In this document: piece by piece, positions 1 to 10,885 of the stretch
How positions within the stretch are numbered: the first letter of the stretch is position 1
Layout of the letters: the number at the start of each line of letters is the position of its first letter
Assembly: GCA_036262075.1 (NCBI GenBank)
Contig: DATAJO010000030.1
Location: forward strand, 1-64,000
Length of the DNA stretch: 64,000 nucleotides
Direction of reading: 5' to 3'
From: JACDBZ01 sp036262075
GTDB taxonomy: Bacteria; Chloroflexota; Limnocylindria; QHBO01
Notes under the pieces: generated by a model
Seen by the model: the letters and a program-made list of their open reading frames with translations, nothing else
Database searches by the model: none
What the model was told of the DNA's origin: nothing
Position numbers and translations under genes: made by a program

Positions 1-890
1 GTTCCGGCGACAGAGGTCTCACCGGGGGCGGGAGGTTCGCCGCCGAGGCGGATGCGTTCGGGCCGCAGGGCGTGGGTGGCGTTGACGCCGAGGAGTGTGC
101 GTGACTGTTCGGCCGTGAGCAGGTTCGACGTCCCGACGAACGTGGCGACGAACGTCGTGGTCGGGTGGTCGTAGATGCGGCGCGGCTCGTCGGCCTGCTC
201 GATGCGGCCGTGGTTGAACACGGCGATGCGGTTGCTCATCGACAGCGCCTCGCCCTGGTCGTGGGTGACGTAGATGAACGTGATGCCGACCTGCTGCTGG
301 ATTGCCTTGAGCTCGATCTGCATCTCCTCGCGCAGCTTCAGGTCGAGCGCGCCGAGCGGCTCGTCGAGAAGGAGGACGCGCGGCCGGTTCACGAGGGCGC
401 GAGCGAGCGCCACGCGCTGCCGCTGGCCGCCGGACAGCTGCCCGGGACGCCGGCCCTCGTAGCCCTCGAGCCGGACCATGCGCAGGGCGTCCCCGACCCG
501 GCGTTTGCGCTCGTCGCCGGCAACCCGACGCACGACGAGGCCGTAGGCCACGTTCTCCCCGACCGTCATATGCGGGAACAGGGCGTAGTCCTGGAAGACG
601 GTGTTGACGTCGCGGTCGAAGGGCGGCACGCCGGTGATGTCGCGGCCGTGGAGCTCGATCGTTCCGGCGGTGGGCTCCTCGAAGCCGGCGATCATGCGCA
701 GGGTCGTCGTCTTGCCCGACCCCGACGGGCCGAGCATGCTGAAGAACTCGCCGTCGGCGATCTCGAGGTCCACCCCGTCGACCGCGGCGACGTCTCCGAA
801 GCGCTTGACGACCCCCACGAGCCGGATGGCAGGCGGCGACCGGTGCCCCTCCGGCCCTGGAACGACCCGTTCCGCGGTGTCGACCGCCAT
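1..890 (-). CDS. potA: Polyamine-type ABC transporter ATP-binding protein, 3' end outside window
   Basis: ATPase of a spermidine/putrescine (Pot) type importer, acting on the cytoplasmic face of the membrane. About 296 residues are visible; the C-terminus lies beyond base 1. Walker A (GPSGSGKT) is at residues 54-61, followed by the Q-loop (TVFQDYALFPHM), the LSGGQ signature near 155, Walker B (LLLDEPLGALD) and the switch histidine (VTHDQ). The C-terminal part enters the TOBE-like domain (TFVGTSNLLTAEQ). The ATG at 890 begins an uninterrupted frame ending at the window edge. A second, complete PotA with the same motifs lies at 53036-54202, so the genome has at least two such systems. Partner genes of this copy must lie to the left. 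Substrate cannot be read from the ATPase alone. Confidence 0.9.
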   Translation of the reverse strand, partial: MAVDTAERVVPGPEGHRSPPAIRLVGVVKRFGDVAAVDGVDLEIADGEFFSMLGPSGSGKTTTLRMIAGFEEPTAGTIELHGRDITGVPPFDRDVNTVFQDYALFPHMTVGENVAYGLVVRRVAGDERKRRVGDALRMVRLEGYEGRRPGQLSGGQRQRVALARALVNRPRVLLLDEPLGALDLKLREEMQIELKAIQQQVGITFIYVTHDQGEALSMSNRIAVFNHGRIEQADEPRRIYDHPTTTFVATFVGTSNLLTAEQSRTLLGVNATHALRPERIRLGGEPPAPGETSVAG

Positions 891-1138
891 GCCATTCCTC
901 GTACGTCCGGCGATCGCGACGCGCGGCTCGGGCCGTGCGCTGCACCGATCGTTGGATCGGACGCACTCTGCGGTTTCGGCCGCTCGGCTGTCAAGCAATT
1001 CGCTGCGACTTCGGTGGCGATCAGCCGTTGGCAGGCCGGAATCCGCGGCCGGATCGGCTCAGCGGGTCGGATTCTTCGCCGGTGCGCCGGCTGCGCTAGC
1101 ATCGGCCGCACCCACCCCCAGGCTGCTGTGAGGAGCCG

Positions 1139-1975
1139 ATGCCGCTGGTCGGCGTTGCCACCGGAATCCTGTCCGCCCTCTCCTTCGGTGCCGGCGATTT
1201 CGCCGGCGCCGTCGCGTCCCGGCGTGCCGGCGCGCTCGTCGTCGTGGCCGGGGCGCACGGCGTCGGTCTCGTCGTCCTGCTCGCGGCGGCCCTCGTCGTA
1301 CGGCCACCGTTCCCCGATGCCGGCGGCGTGGCGCTCGGCCTCCTGGCCGGCGTCGCCGGCATGGTCGGACTGGCGGCCCTCTACCGCGGCATGTCGCTCG
1401 GCAGCATGGGGCTCGTCACCGCGCTCTCCGGGTCGGCGTCGCTGATCCTCCCGCTCGCCGCCGGCGCGCTCCAGGGCCATACCGCCGGACCGCTTCAGCT
1501 CGTCGGCGTCGGATGCGCCGCGGGTGCGGCGGTCGCGGCCAGCGGCGCCTCGCGCAGCGAGGTCGGCCGCGTCGCCCTGCTGCTCGCCGGTGCGGCGGCC
1601 GTCGCGTTCGGCGCGTGGTACGTCCTGATCGACCTCGCCGCCGCGGCCCGCGACGGGCTCTGGGCGCTCGTCCTGAGCCGCACGGCGTCGTCGGGGCTCG
1701 CCGCCGCGGTCGCCGTGCGCCGCTTCGGCGAGGCGCGGATTCCGTGGCGGATCGTCGTCGTCGCCGGCGTGTTCGACGTCATCGGCAACGCGACGTTCGT
1801 CATCGCTCGCGACGAGATCCCCGTCGGGCTGGCGGCCGCGCTGAGCGGCATGTACCCGATCGTGACGATGCTCCTCGCGCGCTTCGTCCTCGGCGAGCAC
1901 CTGCCGCGGCTCGGCCAGCTCGGCGTGGCGCTGGCCCTCACCGGCGTCGTGCTCATCTCGCTCGGGGCCCCGTAG
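1139..1975 (+). CDS. EamA/DMT-family transporter
   Basis: A 278-residue very hydrophobic protein with about ten predicted membrane helices in two similar halves, typical of the drug/metabolite transporter superfamily (two EamA repeats of about five helices). The second half ends with the characteristic pattern of a conserved Pro in a helix (GMYPIVTMLLARFVLGEHL) and a final helix (LGVALALTGVVLISLG). The start is supported by AGGAG 4-5 nt before the ATG. It is transcribed divergently from the preceding ABC ATPase and shares a 248-bp intergenic region with it. Family members export amino acids, nucleobases or other metabolites; substrate and even direction cannot be inferred here. Confidence 0.9.
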   Translation: MPLVGVATGILSALSFGAGDFAGAVASRRAGALVVVAGAHGVGLVVLLAAALVVRPPFPDAGGVALGLLAGVAGMVGLAALYRGMSLGSMGLVTALSGSASLILPLAAGALQGHTAGPLQLVGVGCAAGAAVAASGASRSEVGRVALLLAGAAAVAFGAWYVLIDLAAAARDGLWALVLSRTASSGLAAAVAVRRFGEARIPWRIVVVAGVFDVIGNATFVIARDEIPVGLAAALSGMYPIVTMLLARFVLGEHLPRLGQLGVALALTGVVLISLGAP

Positions 1976-2111
1976 CGGCCCGTGGGCGGCGCCCGGCCGG
2001 GACCTCCGGTAAGCGAGTGGTAAGCGGCCGGTAAGGACTCGCGGTGTCCCATGGCGCCACGCGCCGACGGCCGGCGCCCGCCGGCCGCGCGCCTCGCCGG
2101 AGGGCATCCGC

Positions 2112-2249
2112 ATGTCCAGCAGCCGCTCCCTCGTCACCCGCCTCGGCCGGATCGGCCTCGCCTGCCGCGCCGTGCTCGTCGCGGGCCTCGTCAGCGCCAT
2201 CGGCACTGCCGCCTCGGGCGGCGGCGACTTCCCGTTCCGCGTGCTGTGA
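2112..2249 (+). CDS. Small hydrophobic protein, 45 aa, possible single-span membrane peptide
   Basis: Short open frame with an excellent ribosome binding site (GGAGG about 8 nt before the ATG). The product has a basic N-terminus (MSSSRSLVTRLGR), then a hydrophobic stretch (about residues 14-34, IGLACRAVLVAGLVSAIGTAA) that could be a membrane span or signal peptide, and a short tail GGGDFPFRVL. No family is recognised. It sits alone between the EamA gene and the E1 gene and is followed by a GC-rich hairpin, so it looks like a small independent unit. The case rests on the RBS and the membrane-like profile; it could still be a chance frame. Confidence 0.4.
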   Translation: MSSSRSLVTRLGRIGLACRAVLVAGLVSAIGTAASGGGDFPFRVL

Positions 2250-2271
2250 CTCCGATGGCTGCCATCCCCAC

Positions 2272-2299
2272 GGCGGGCGGTATCATGGCGGCGCCCGCC
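2272..2299 (+). terminator. GC-rich hairpin after the small ORF
   Basis: GGCGGGCG at 2272-2279 pairs with CGCCCGCC at 2292-2299 across a 12-nt loop, 22 nt after the stop of the 45-aa ORF and 34 nt before the E1 start. No U-tract follows, so it could be a terminator or a leader hairpin for the E1 gene. Confidence 0.35.
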
Positions 2300-2333
2300 C
2301 GCCGCCCCCTCTCAGCCGAGCAGTTTCGACCAC

Positions 2334-4597
<2,264 letters not shown>

Positions 4598-4601
<4 letters not shown>

Positions 4602-5602
4602 GCCGGGCGGCGGTCGCCTTCCCCGGCCGCGGGGCCTACGGCCCGGGCTCGCTGGGCTCGATGCCGCCGAACCATGCCTGGGTCCGCCGCGCGGACACGC
4701 TGCGTGCCGAGGCCGGCCTGCCGCCGCTCTCCGAGCTCGACGGCGCCGAGCGCTTCACCCCCGCCGTCCACCTGCGCGCCGCGAACGCGTGGCCGCTGAC
4801 GTTCCTCGCCAGCCTCCTCGACGCGGAGCGCATCGCCGACGACCACGAGGTCGTCGTGGTCGTGGCCTCGTCGACCGGCTGGTACACGGCCCTCGCCGCC
4901 TCCGGCGCGCTCGGCTTCGACGACGCGTTCCGCCTCGTGCAGGCCATGGCCATCGCCGCCGACGAGCCGCTCCCCGACGGCGAGGCACCGGCCGAGCTCG
5001 TCTACGCCCTGACCTCGGACAGCTGGGAGCGCGACGAGGCGCGCAACGCAACCCTCGACCGCGCCCTGGCCGAGACGGCCGCCGGGGCCTTCCGCGCCCT
5101 CGAGCTCGGCTCGCACGCCGTCGTGGCGGGCACGCGATCGGCGATCGATCGGCTGGTGGACGAGCTGCCGCCGGTCAACGTCGGGGGCCGCCAGTTTCCG
5201 CTGCGCCTCGCCACGGCGGACGCCTGGCACACGCCGCTCCGCGCCGAGGCCGCCGCATCGGCCGCCCGGACGGTCGGCGGCGTCACCTGGGACCGCCCGA
5301 ACGTGACGCTCGTCGACGGCCGCGGCGTGCGCTGGACGCCGTGGGAGACCGATCCCGAGCGGCTGGCGGCCGAGACGCTCACCGGCCTCGCCGACGCGCC
5401 GTACGACTTCGCCCGCGCCTTCCGCGTCGCGCTGCGCGAGTACGCGCCGGACGCGATCCTCCTGCCCGGCCCCGGCACGACGCTCGGATCGGCCTGCGCG
5501 CAGCTCATCGTGGCCGATGGCTACCGCGGCATCCGCACCCGCGCCGACTTCGAGCGCACCCAGTCGGGCCCGAACCCGATCCTCCTCTCCGTCCGCCGCT
5601 GA
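4598..5602 (+). CDS. FabD-like acyltransferase family protein with altered nucleophile motif
   Basis: 334 residues with the fold signature of ACP S-malonyltransferases: an N-terminal FPGRGAYGPGSLG (FabD has FPGQGSQ), a nucleophile elbow VVASSTGWYTALAASGAL and a catalytic-histidine context ADAWHTPL (His211). The usual GHSLGEY is here A-S-S-T-G-W-Y: Ser92 is kept, but the Gly and His before it are changed. The arginine that holds the malonyl carboxylate, a few residues after the elbow, is replaced (QAMAIAADE instead of RARG). It may therefore transfer a different acyl group or have lost activity. The ATG overlaps the E1 stop by 4 nt, so the two are co-translated. That pairing suggests handling an acyl-CoA made by the E1 complex; this is inference. 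Confidence 0.7.
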
Positions 5603-5613
5603 GCGCCACGCCG

Positions 5614-6513
5614 ATGCTCGACCGGCATCGCGACATCCCGCTGGCGCGGCCGCTCGACCTGGTCTCGACGCTCAAGCCGCTCGTCCATGGCCGGGGCGAC
5701 CGCACGATCCGCCTGGCGCGCGCTGAGGCCTGGATCGCGCTGCGCACGACCGACGGCCCGGCGACACTGCGGGTCGCGCACGTCGCCCCGGACCGTGCCC
5801 GGGCCACGGCCTGGGGTCCCGGCGCATCGGCCGCGCTGGATCACGCGCCGGCCCTCATCGGCGAGCTCGACGACCCTGACGCCTTCGTCGCCCACCATCC
5901 GATCATCCGCCGCCTCCAGCGAACGCACCCGGGGCTGCGCCTGCCGCGTGCCGGCCGCGTGACGCACGTCCTCGTGCCGGCCATCCTCGAGCAGAAGGTC
6001 ACCGGCACCGAGGCCTTCAGGACGTACGCCGCGCTCCAGCGGGCCATCTGCGAGCCCGCGCCCGGGCCGGCCGACCTCCTCCTGCCGCCCGACCCCGAGC
6101 GCCTCGCGAAGCTGCCGTACCACGCCTTCCACCCGTTCGGGCTCGAGCGGCGTCGCGCCGAGGTCATCCGCCGCGCCGCAGCGGTCGCGGACTGGCTCGA
6201 GGCGCCGAACGATCTCGCCGAGATCGCACGACGACTGCGATCCCTGCCCGGCATCGGCCCGTGGACCGTGGCCGAGGTGCTGCGCACGGGCTTCGGCGAT
6301 CCGGATGCGGTCAGCATCGGCGACTATCACGTCCCGAACACCGTGGCCTGGGCGCTCGCCGGCGAGCCGCGCGCCGGCGACGAGCGCATGCTCGAGCTGC
6401 TCGAGCCGTACCGGGGGCAGCGGGGACGGGTCCAGCGCCTGCTGGAGGTCGGGCGCATCACCGCGCCGCGCTATGGTCCGCGCATGGCGCCGCGGCGAAT
6501 CGCGGCCATCTGA
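5614..6513 (+). CDS. DNA-3-methyladenine glycosylase II family (HhH-GPD)
   Basis: A 299-residue base-excision repair glycosylase of the AlkA-like branch. The helix-hairpin-helix LPGIGPWT is at residues 211-218, followed at residue 237 by the catalytic aspartate in SIGDYHVPN. The upstream motif VPAILEQKVTGTEAF (about 122-135) is typical of this family and lines the substrate pocket. The family excises alkylated purines, leaving abasic sites. The start at 5614 is 11 nt after the preceding stop; no strong SD is seen, so coupling to the upstream gene is possible. The reading frame remains open upstream, but only the stretch from this ATG matches the family. Confidence 0.88.
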   Translation: MLDRHRDIPLARPLDLVSTLKPLVHGRGDRTIRLARAEAWIALRTTDGPATLRVAHVAPDRARATAWGPGASAALDHAPALIGELDDPDAFVAHHPIIRRLQRTHPGLRLPRAGRVTHVLVPAILEQKVTGTEAFRTYAALQRAICEPAPGPADLLLPPDPERLAKLPYHAFHPFGLERRRAEVIRRAAAVADWLEAPNDLAEIARRLRSLPGIGPWTVAEVLRTGFGDPDAVSIGDYHVPNTVAWALAGEPRAGDERMLELLEPYRGQRGRVQRLLEVGRITAPRYGPRMAPRRIAAI

Positions 6514-6533
6514 CGACGACGGAGGGTCCGAGC

Positions 6534-7745
6534 ATGAAGGTCGCGCTCGCCACGGTCGGCACGAGCGGCGACGTGCGCCCGTTCGCGATGCTCGCGCGGG
6601 AGCTCGTGCGGCGGGGGCACGACGTGACCGCGATCACCTGGCCGGTCCACGCGCCGGCGCTGGAGATGCCGGGCGTGCGGGTCGAAACGGCCGGACCGCA
6701 TGCCGATCCCGCCCGCATCGAGGCCGTCGCCGCCGAGGCGGCCGAGAAGGGTCCGCTCGACCAGGTCGCCGTCCTGCGCGACTTCCACCTGGCCGATGGC
6801 GAGGCGCACTACCGACGGCTGCGCGAGCTGCTGCCCGGGCACGACCTCGTCCTCATCCACGCGATCCACGGCCTGGCGCACGCCGCGGTGCTCCACCTTG
6901 GCCTGCGCTGGGCGAGCGTCGCGTTCGACCCGGTCCTCCTGCCGACGCGCACGGCTCCCCCGCCCGGGATGCCGTCGCTCGGGCCGGCCAACCCGCTGCT
7001 GTGGGGCATGCTCGACCGGATGCTGCGCCGGACGAACCGGCCGTTCGACGAGCTCCTTGCCCGTGCCGGCTCGTCCCAGCAGGGGCTGCCGCTGTTCCGC
7101 GCCCGCTCCTCGCTGCTCCATCTCGTCGGCTGCTCGCCGCACATCATGCGCGTCCCGTCCGACCTGCCCGCTTCGACCCGCGTGACGGGCGCCTGGGCCG
7201 ACCGCCGGCCGCACGAGCCGCTGCCATCGGACCTCGACGCCTGGCTCGCCGATGGCCCGCCGCCGGTGACGTTCACGTTCGGCTCGATGGGCGGCCGCGC
7301 CACCGATGCCATCGACGCGGCCATCCGCGCGATCCTCGATGCCGGGCGTCGCGTCGTGCTCCAGGGCCGCACGGCGGTCTCGTCGCCGAACCTCGCCACC
7401 ATCGGGGCGCTCGATCATCGGCCGCTGTTCGCCCGCTCATCGGTCGGCGTCCATCACGGCGGATCCGGGACGACCCACACGGTCGCGCTGGCCGGCGTGC
7501 CGCACGTCGTCGTGCCCCACGTCGGCGACCAGCGCTACTGGGCCGATCGGCTCCATCGGCTCGGCGTGGCGCCCGCGCCGCTCGACGTCCGCACGCTCGA
7601 CGGCGCCAGCCTGGCCGATGCGGTCCTCGCGACCGCCGCCGATCCGCAGACGGCCGCCGCCGCACGCGCCCTGGCGGAACGAATGCGGACCGAGGATGGC
7701 GTCGCGGTAGCTGCCGATGCCCTCGAGGCAGCCGCACGGGCCTGA
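6534..7745 (+). CDS. GT1-family glycosyltransferase (UDP-glucosyl/MGT type)
   Basis: A 403-residue cytoplasmic GT-B fold enzyme. The N-terminus MKVALATVGTSGDVRPFAMLARELVRRGHDVT is the classic GT1 acceptor-domain start. The C-terminal donor-binding domain carries FTFGSMG near residue 245 and the sugar-nucleotide signature HHGGSGTTHTVALAGVPHVVVP near residue 305, then GDQRYWADRLHRLGV. Such enzymes glycosylate lipids, sterols, macrolides or other small hydrophobic acceptors; the acceptor cannot be read from sequence. GGAGG sits 8-9 nt before the ATG, and the gene lies 20 nt after the glycosylase, so they may be one transcript. It is the last gene before the tRNA-Arg island. Confidence 0.88.
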   Translation: MKVALATVGTSGDVRPFAMLARELVRRGHDVTAITWPVHAPALEMPGVRVETAGPHADPARIEAVAAEAAEKGPLDQVAVLRDFHLADGEAHYRRLRELLPGHDLVLIHAIHGLAHAAVLHLGLRWASVAFDPVLLPTRTAPPPGMPSLGPANPLLWGMLDRMLRRTNRPFDELLARAGSSQQGLPLFRARSSLLHLVGCSPHIMRVPSDLPASTRVTGAWADRRPHEPLPSDLDAWLADGPPPVTFTFGSMGGRATDAIDAAIRAILDAGRRVVLQGRTAVSSPNLATIGALDHRPLFARSSVGVHHGGSGTTHTVALAGVPHVVVPHVGDQRYWADRLHRLGVAPAPLDVRTLDGASLADAVLATAADPQTAAAARALAERMRTEDGVAVAADALEAAARA

Positions 7746-7751
7746 AGAGGA

Positions 7752-7827
7752 TGGCGTCCCCGGCAGGATTCGAACCTGCGACCGGCCGCTTAGAAGGCGG
7801 CTGCTCTGTCCACTGAGCTACGGGGAC
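7752..7827 (-). tRNA. tRNA-Arg (anticodon UCU)
   Basis: Complete cloverleaf on the minus strand, 76 nt including an encoded CCA (plus-strand TGG at 7752-7754). The acceptor stem GTCCCCG pairs with CGGGGAC, and the D-arm is GCTCAGTGGACAGAGC. The anticodon stem GCCGC/GCGGC encloses the loop CTTCTAA, giving anticodon TCT that reads AGA. The T-loop is GTTCGAATC. A 41-nt copy of its 5' half lies at 11985-12025, marking it as an integration target. Confidence 0.97.
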
Positions 7828-7947
7828 GTCGACACGCTCGAATATAGCGGCGGGCAGCGATCGCGGCAGGAGGGGTGCGTCGGCGCCCCGATCGCTGCAC
7901 CGCCGAGTGAGTTCGCGACCGTCGTCTCGGGAGCAGGGACCCCGCTG

Positions 7948-8837
7948 ATGCTCGGCTCCTTCCGCATGGCCCATCCGTCCACGCGGCGTCGCCTCGGTGT
8001 GCTCGACCTCCCCACCCGCGACCGTGCCTGTCTGCGCATCCTGCTGCGGGCCAAGGTCGCGACCAGCAACCACCTGACGACCCTGATCTATCACCGCCCG
8101 CAGACGACCCAAATGCGGCTCATGCGGCTCTGGCGAGCAGGCTTCGTCTAACGCACGTGCCTGCCACCCCTCATCCGCAGGGGCGCACCGCTAGTCTTCC
8201 GCCTCTCGCGCCGCGGACGCGCCCGCCTCGGCTATCGTCCCCTGACCCGCCCCGAAGCCGGCATGCAGCTGCGCCACGACCTCCACGTCCTCGACGCTGT
8301 CTGCGCCCTGGGCCGGCCCGATCCGCGCGCACTGAGGAACTATCCGCTCAGCGCCTGGGCCACCCCGGCCATGAGCGCCCGCTTCATCGACGGCGTCATC
8401 CCCGACGCCCTGCTCGCCCTCCAGCTCGCCACCGGCTCGGCGGTGCTGACGCTGGAGGTCGACGAGGGCACCGAGCACGCGCCGGTCATCCGCGCCAAGC
8501 TGGCCCGCTACGCAGAGGCGCTCGACGGCGCTGACGACTGGCACCTGCTGTTTGTCGTTGGCGAAGCGGAGCGGGCACGCTGGCTGCGCCGCCTGGCCGG
8601 TCGTGATCGAGCGCAGGCCGCGATTGGCTCGAGAGCGTGGGCGACGACGATCGACGGCCTGGGCCGCGATGGCCCTGGGGCGCAGTGCCTCTCGCTCGGG
8701 CCGACCCGCAGACGAGCGTGCTGGCCATCTGCAGCTCCGACTTCGAGCGACGTAGCGGGCACCCGGTCGGCAGCGAGGCGTGGCTGCGTCTGATGGGCAG
8801 CGGAGCCGACGAGGACTTTCGAGCTGGCTTCTCGTGA
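7948..8837 (+). pseudogene. Replication-relaxation family protein, broken by a stop and a frameshift
   Basis: The first part (from ATG 7948, or ATG 7966) reads as a winged-helix start, LDLPTRDRACLRILLRAKVA, then TTQMRLMRLWRAGFV, matching the N-terminus of replication-relaxation (Replic_Relax) proteins of mobile elements. An in-frame TAA at 8149-8151 interrupts it. The same frame then continues with the expected RRGAPLVFRLSRRGRARLGY and HDLHVLDAVCAL. Near 8620 the family-like sequence moves to another frame (WPWGAVPLARADP through GSEAWLRLMGSGADEDF, ending at 8837). Two independent lesions argue for a decayed gene. Replication-relaxation proteins normally help plasmid or integrative-element replication, so this supports the mobile origin of the island. 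Confidence 0.65.
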
Positions 8838-8946
8838 ACATCCTTCCATCGCGCGACGCTTGTCAGCGCGGCAAGTAGGCAGATGCCACTGGGGCAAATA
8901 TCGACAGCCGTTCGCCACTGGACCCTGCGCGGGGTGGTCAGGCTAG

Positions 8947-9348
8947 TCAGATTCCGCTTCCGACTGCCCAATCTTGGGTCCACGCCCAGCCGTTCGTGTA
9001 TAGGATCACGATCCTTCCGCCAGAGCCGAGCTGGTCAGCGCCACACGGCGGCAGAACCTCACACGTGACAATGACCCTCTCGATCCCGGCTCCGGCGGCG
9101 TAGTCGGGCTGGGGACCGCGCATCATGTTCATTGCTGATCGGACGCACAGATCCTCCGGCACCTGCCGGCACTCGACTAGTTGATCGGGGCTCGGTGTTG
9201 CGTCAGCTGTTGACTCGGTTGCCTGGACACTCGGACGCCCCGACTCGTCGAGTGAGCTCGGGCGCGGAGCGGCACAAGCGACTAGGGGTACCAGCATGAT
9301 GATCGCAATCCAGAGCCGACCCAGACCCTGTCGCCCGGCTGAGACCAC
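8947..9348 (-). CDS. Predicted lipoprotein, unknown function
   Basis: 133 residues with a GTG start at 9348, only 5 nt after the stop of the upstream gene. A lipoprotein signal peptide is clear: LGRLWIAIIMLVPLVAC, with lipobox LVAC. A Ser/Thr/Pro-rich linker follows, then a small domain with four cysteines (VECRQVPEDLC and VTCEVLPPC) that could form two disulfides, ending in GGRIVILYTNGWAWTQDW. No family is recognised. It is the last gene of the metalloprotease operon (10752 to 8947). An accessory or inhibitor role for the protease is possible, but only by context. Confidence 0.7.
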   Translation of the reverse strand: MVSAGRQGLGRLWIAIIMLVPLVACAAPRPSSLDESGRPSVQATESTADATPSPDQLVECRQVPEDLCVRSAMNMMRGPQPDYAAGAGIERVIVTCEVLPPCGADQLGSGGRIVILYTNGWAWTQDWAVGSGI

Positions 9349-9353
9349 GACGA

Positions 9354-10031
9354 CTAGGGCCCGTCTCTTGAGGCTCGCACCTCTGACAGCGCGTTCGCGA
9401 ACGACCGGCCGTTTAGTACCTCGAGGGCGTGCGCATCCTCTGCGACGGCTGCCCGCCCGCGATCACTAACGATGAAGGCGGTCATGATCACGAGCCGATA
9501 GTACTTTGCCTCCGCACGTTGGGCTTCAGCCGAGAGCCCGGCTCGTCGCGCCGCCTCACCCTTGTTGCGGAGGAAGTACACGGACTCGTCCCACGGGACT
9601 GCCGCCTGCATGGTCGCAAGATACTCTGGACCGTTGAACAGCGGTATCTCGAGCAGAATCTCATCTTGCCCCGGTGGTATTGCACCGGCGAGAACCTCGC
9701 TGACCTTCACCGTCGCCTCCGCGTAGTGCAGCTCATCGATGCCACGTGCTCCGGCTACGCGACCTGCAACCAGCGACACCACTTGCCCGCGGACTACCGC
9801 ATCGGCGCTCTGAACCATCTCCGAAAGAGTGGCGTAGCTTTCGAGTTCGGTTCCCTCGACAATTGAGGAGTTCCAGACAGACACGCCGGCAGACGAAGGC
9901 AGCGCGGCGAGCCACGCGGTCACCGCAATGGGAATGGCAGCGACGGCCACAAGGGCTAGGCCAATCGCCAGTGACACGCTCGCCCGCCTCGACGAGCTGG
10001 CGGTCCCTACAGAGCGGCTAGTAGTAGCCAT
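9354..10031 (-). CDS. Membrane-anchored extracytoplasmic protein, unknown function
   Basis: 225 residues. An N-terminal hydrophobic segment (about 19-44, SVSLAIGLALVAVAAIPIAVTAWLAAL) acts as a signal anchor or uncleaved signal. The outside domain contains SEMVQSADAVVRGQVVSLVAGR, then ATVKVSEVLAGAIPPGQDEILLEI and VPWDESVYFLRNK. This ADxVVxGxVxxV...G..I..xVxExLxG pattern is common in uncharacterised secreted proteins encoded with metalloproteases. The ATG at 10031 overlaps the end of the metzincin gene by 14 nt, so the two are translationally coupled. It is followed by the lipoprotein gene after 5 nt. Confidence 0.7.
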   Translation of the reverse strand: MATTSRSVGTASSSRRASVSLAIGLALVAVAAIPIAVTAWLAALPSSAGVSVWNSSIVEGTELESYATLSEMVQSADAVVRGQVVSLVAGRVAGARGIDELHYAEATVKVSEVLAGAIPPGQDEILLEIPLFNGPEYLATMQAAVPWDESVYFLRNKGEAARRAGLSAEAQRAEAKYYRLVIMTAFIVSDRGRAAVAEDAHALEVLNGRSFANALSEVRASRDGP

Positions 10032-10752
10032 TGATGTGGTCCTTATCGGTCTGATGCAGATTCACCGGACCATTTGGCGTATTCACATTCATGCAGGTCG
10101 CAGCAGTGGGGCTAGGGCTAGCGGGAGGATTGCCCCAATGTTGTAACCCCAAGGTATGTCCGAGTTCGTGACAGACGATGTGGTCCCTGCTTGGATCGTC
10201 AGCGAAGAAGGCAGCAAAGATTGGATCCTTATTGAACCTCATCTCTTGCTTCTGGCACCAGCGATCGCTGTGCGCGTTGATACCCTGCGGGGAATCTGCT
10301 GGACACACCACCCACCCAGCCACCCCGTTGTCGTTGTAGTCGGCCGCATAGGCCTCAACGTCGGTGAGGCTGCTGATGGTCGTTTCGGTACTCATGGTCA
10401 GATCCGTCGGGTTGTAGTCCTGCCATATCGTGTCCAGGAGGGATTGGCGAAGATCACCGGTTACGAGCGGGCTCACGTAGACGTAGTGGAACATCGTGTT
10501 CCCCACGCTGACGCAGTTCGCCGGAATCTTCCCCGGCGGATCCGAGCAGTTCGCCGTCGAGCCAAAAGGATGCCCGCTATGGTCTGCGCGGACGTAGCCC
10601 GCGGAGTGCGCGGTCAGAAGAAGAGCCGCCGCGAACAGTGCCATCAGCCCTCTCCAGCCGCTCACGCTTCTATGGCCGAGATGCGCTGCCGTCAAACGAC
10701 CCTCACGCGCCATGCTGATCACGACATCGCGCCGTAACTGTGCCCGAGCCAT
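10018..10752 (-). CDS. Secreted metzincin-type zinc metalloprotease
   Basis: 244 residues from the ATG at 10752, chosen because GGAGGG lies 7 nt upstream; the open frame extends farther but has no such site. A signal peptide covers roughly residues 30-56 (GWRGLMALFAAALLLTAHSAGYVRA). The zinc site CHELGHTLGLQHWG places His195, Glu196, His199 and His205 in the metzincin HExxHxxGxxH pattern. A downstream ATCMNV supplies the Met-turn. Several cysteines suggest a disulfide-stabilised extracellular enzyme. It overlaps the next gene by 14 nt and leads a three-gene operon. A CRP-like palindrome lies 117 nt upstream, next to a Crp/Fnr gene in the same orientation. Substrate unknown. Confidence 0.85.
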   Translation of the reverse strand: MARAQLRRDVVISMAREGRLTAAHLGHRSVSGWRGLMALFAAALLLTAHSAGYVRADHSGHPFGSTANCSDPPGKIPANCVSVGNTMFHYVYVSPLVTGDLRQSLLDTIWQDYNPTDLTMSTETTISSLTDVEAYAADYNDNGVAGWVVCPADSPQGINAHSDRWCQKQEMRFNKDPIFAAFFADDPSRDHIVCHELGHTLGLQHWGNPPASPSPTAATCMNVNTPNGPVNLHQTDKDHINGYY

Positions 10753-10868
10753 CCGTGCACCCTCCGCATTGGCGCCGCCACCGTCGACGCTCCCACACGG
10801 CCCTGGCGCGGCGCAAGTGCAGCCTGGCAGAGGACGGGCACGTTGTCTGTGAACTAGTACCCGGAACG

Positions 10869-10885
10869 GTGTGAATCCATCACAC
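10869..10885. promoter_or_regulatory. CRP/FNR-like palindromic operator
   Basis: GTGTGA-ATCCA-TCACAC: two perfect 6-bp inverted arms across 5 bp, close to the CRP consensus TGTGA-N6-TCACA. It overlaps the stop codon of the Crp/Fnr gene (10880-10882) and lies upstream of the metalloprotease operon. The regulator keeps the Arg-Glu pair (CSREW) that in CRP contacts the GTGA half-site. It is therefore a plausible operator for that protein, although the spacer is one base short. Confidence 0.55.

Noticed and set aside
10156..10737. A 193-codon plus-strand gene opposite the metalloprotease
   Set aside because: The minus-strand frame has a signal peptide, a metzincin site and a strong SD; the plus-strand frame has no recognisable feature.
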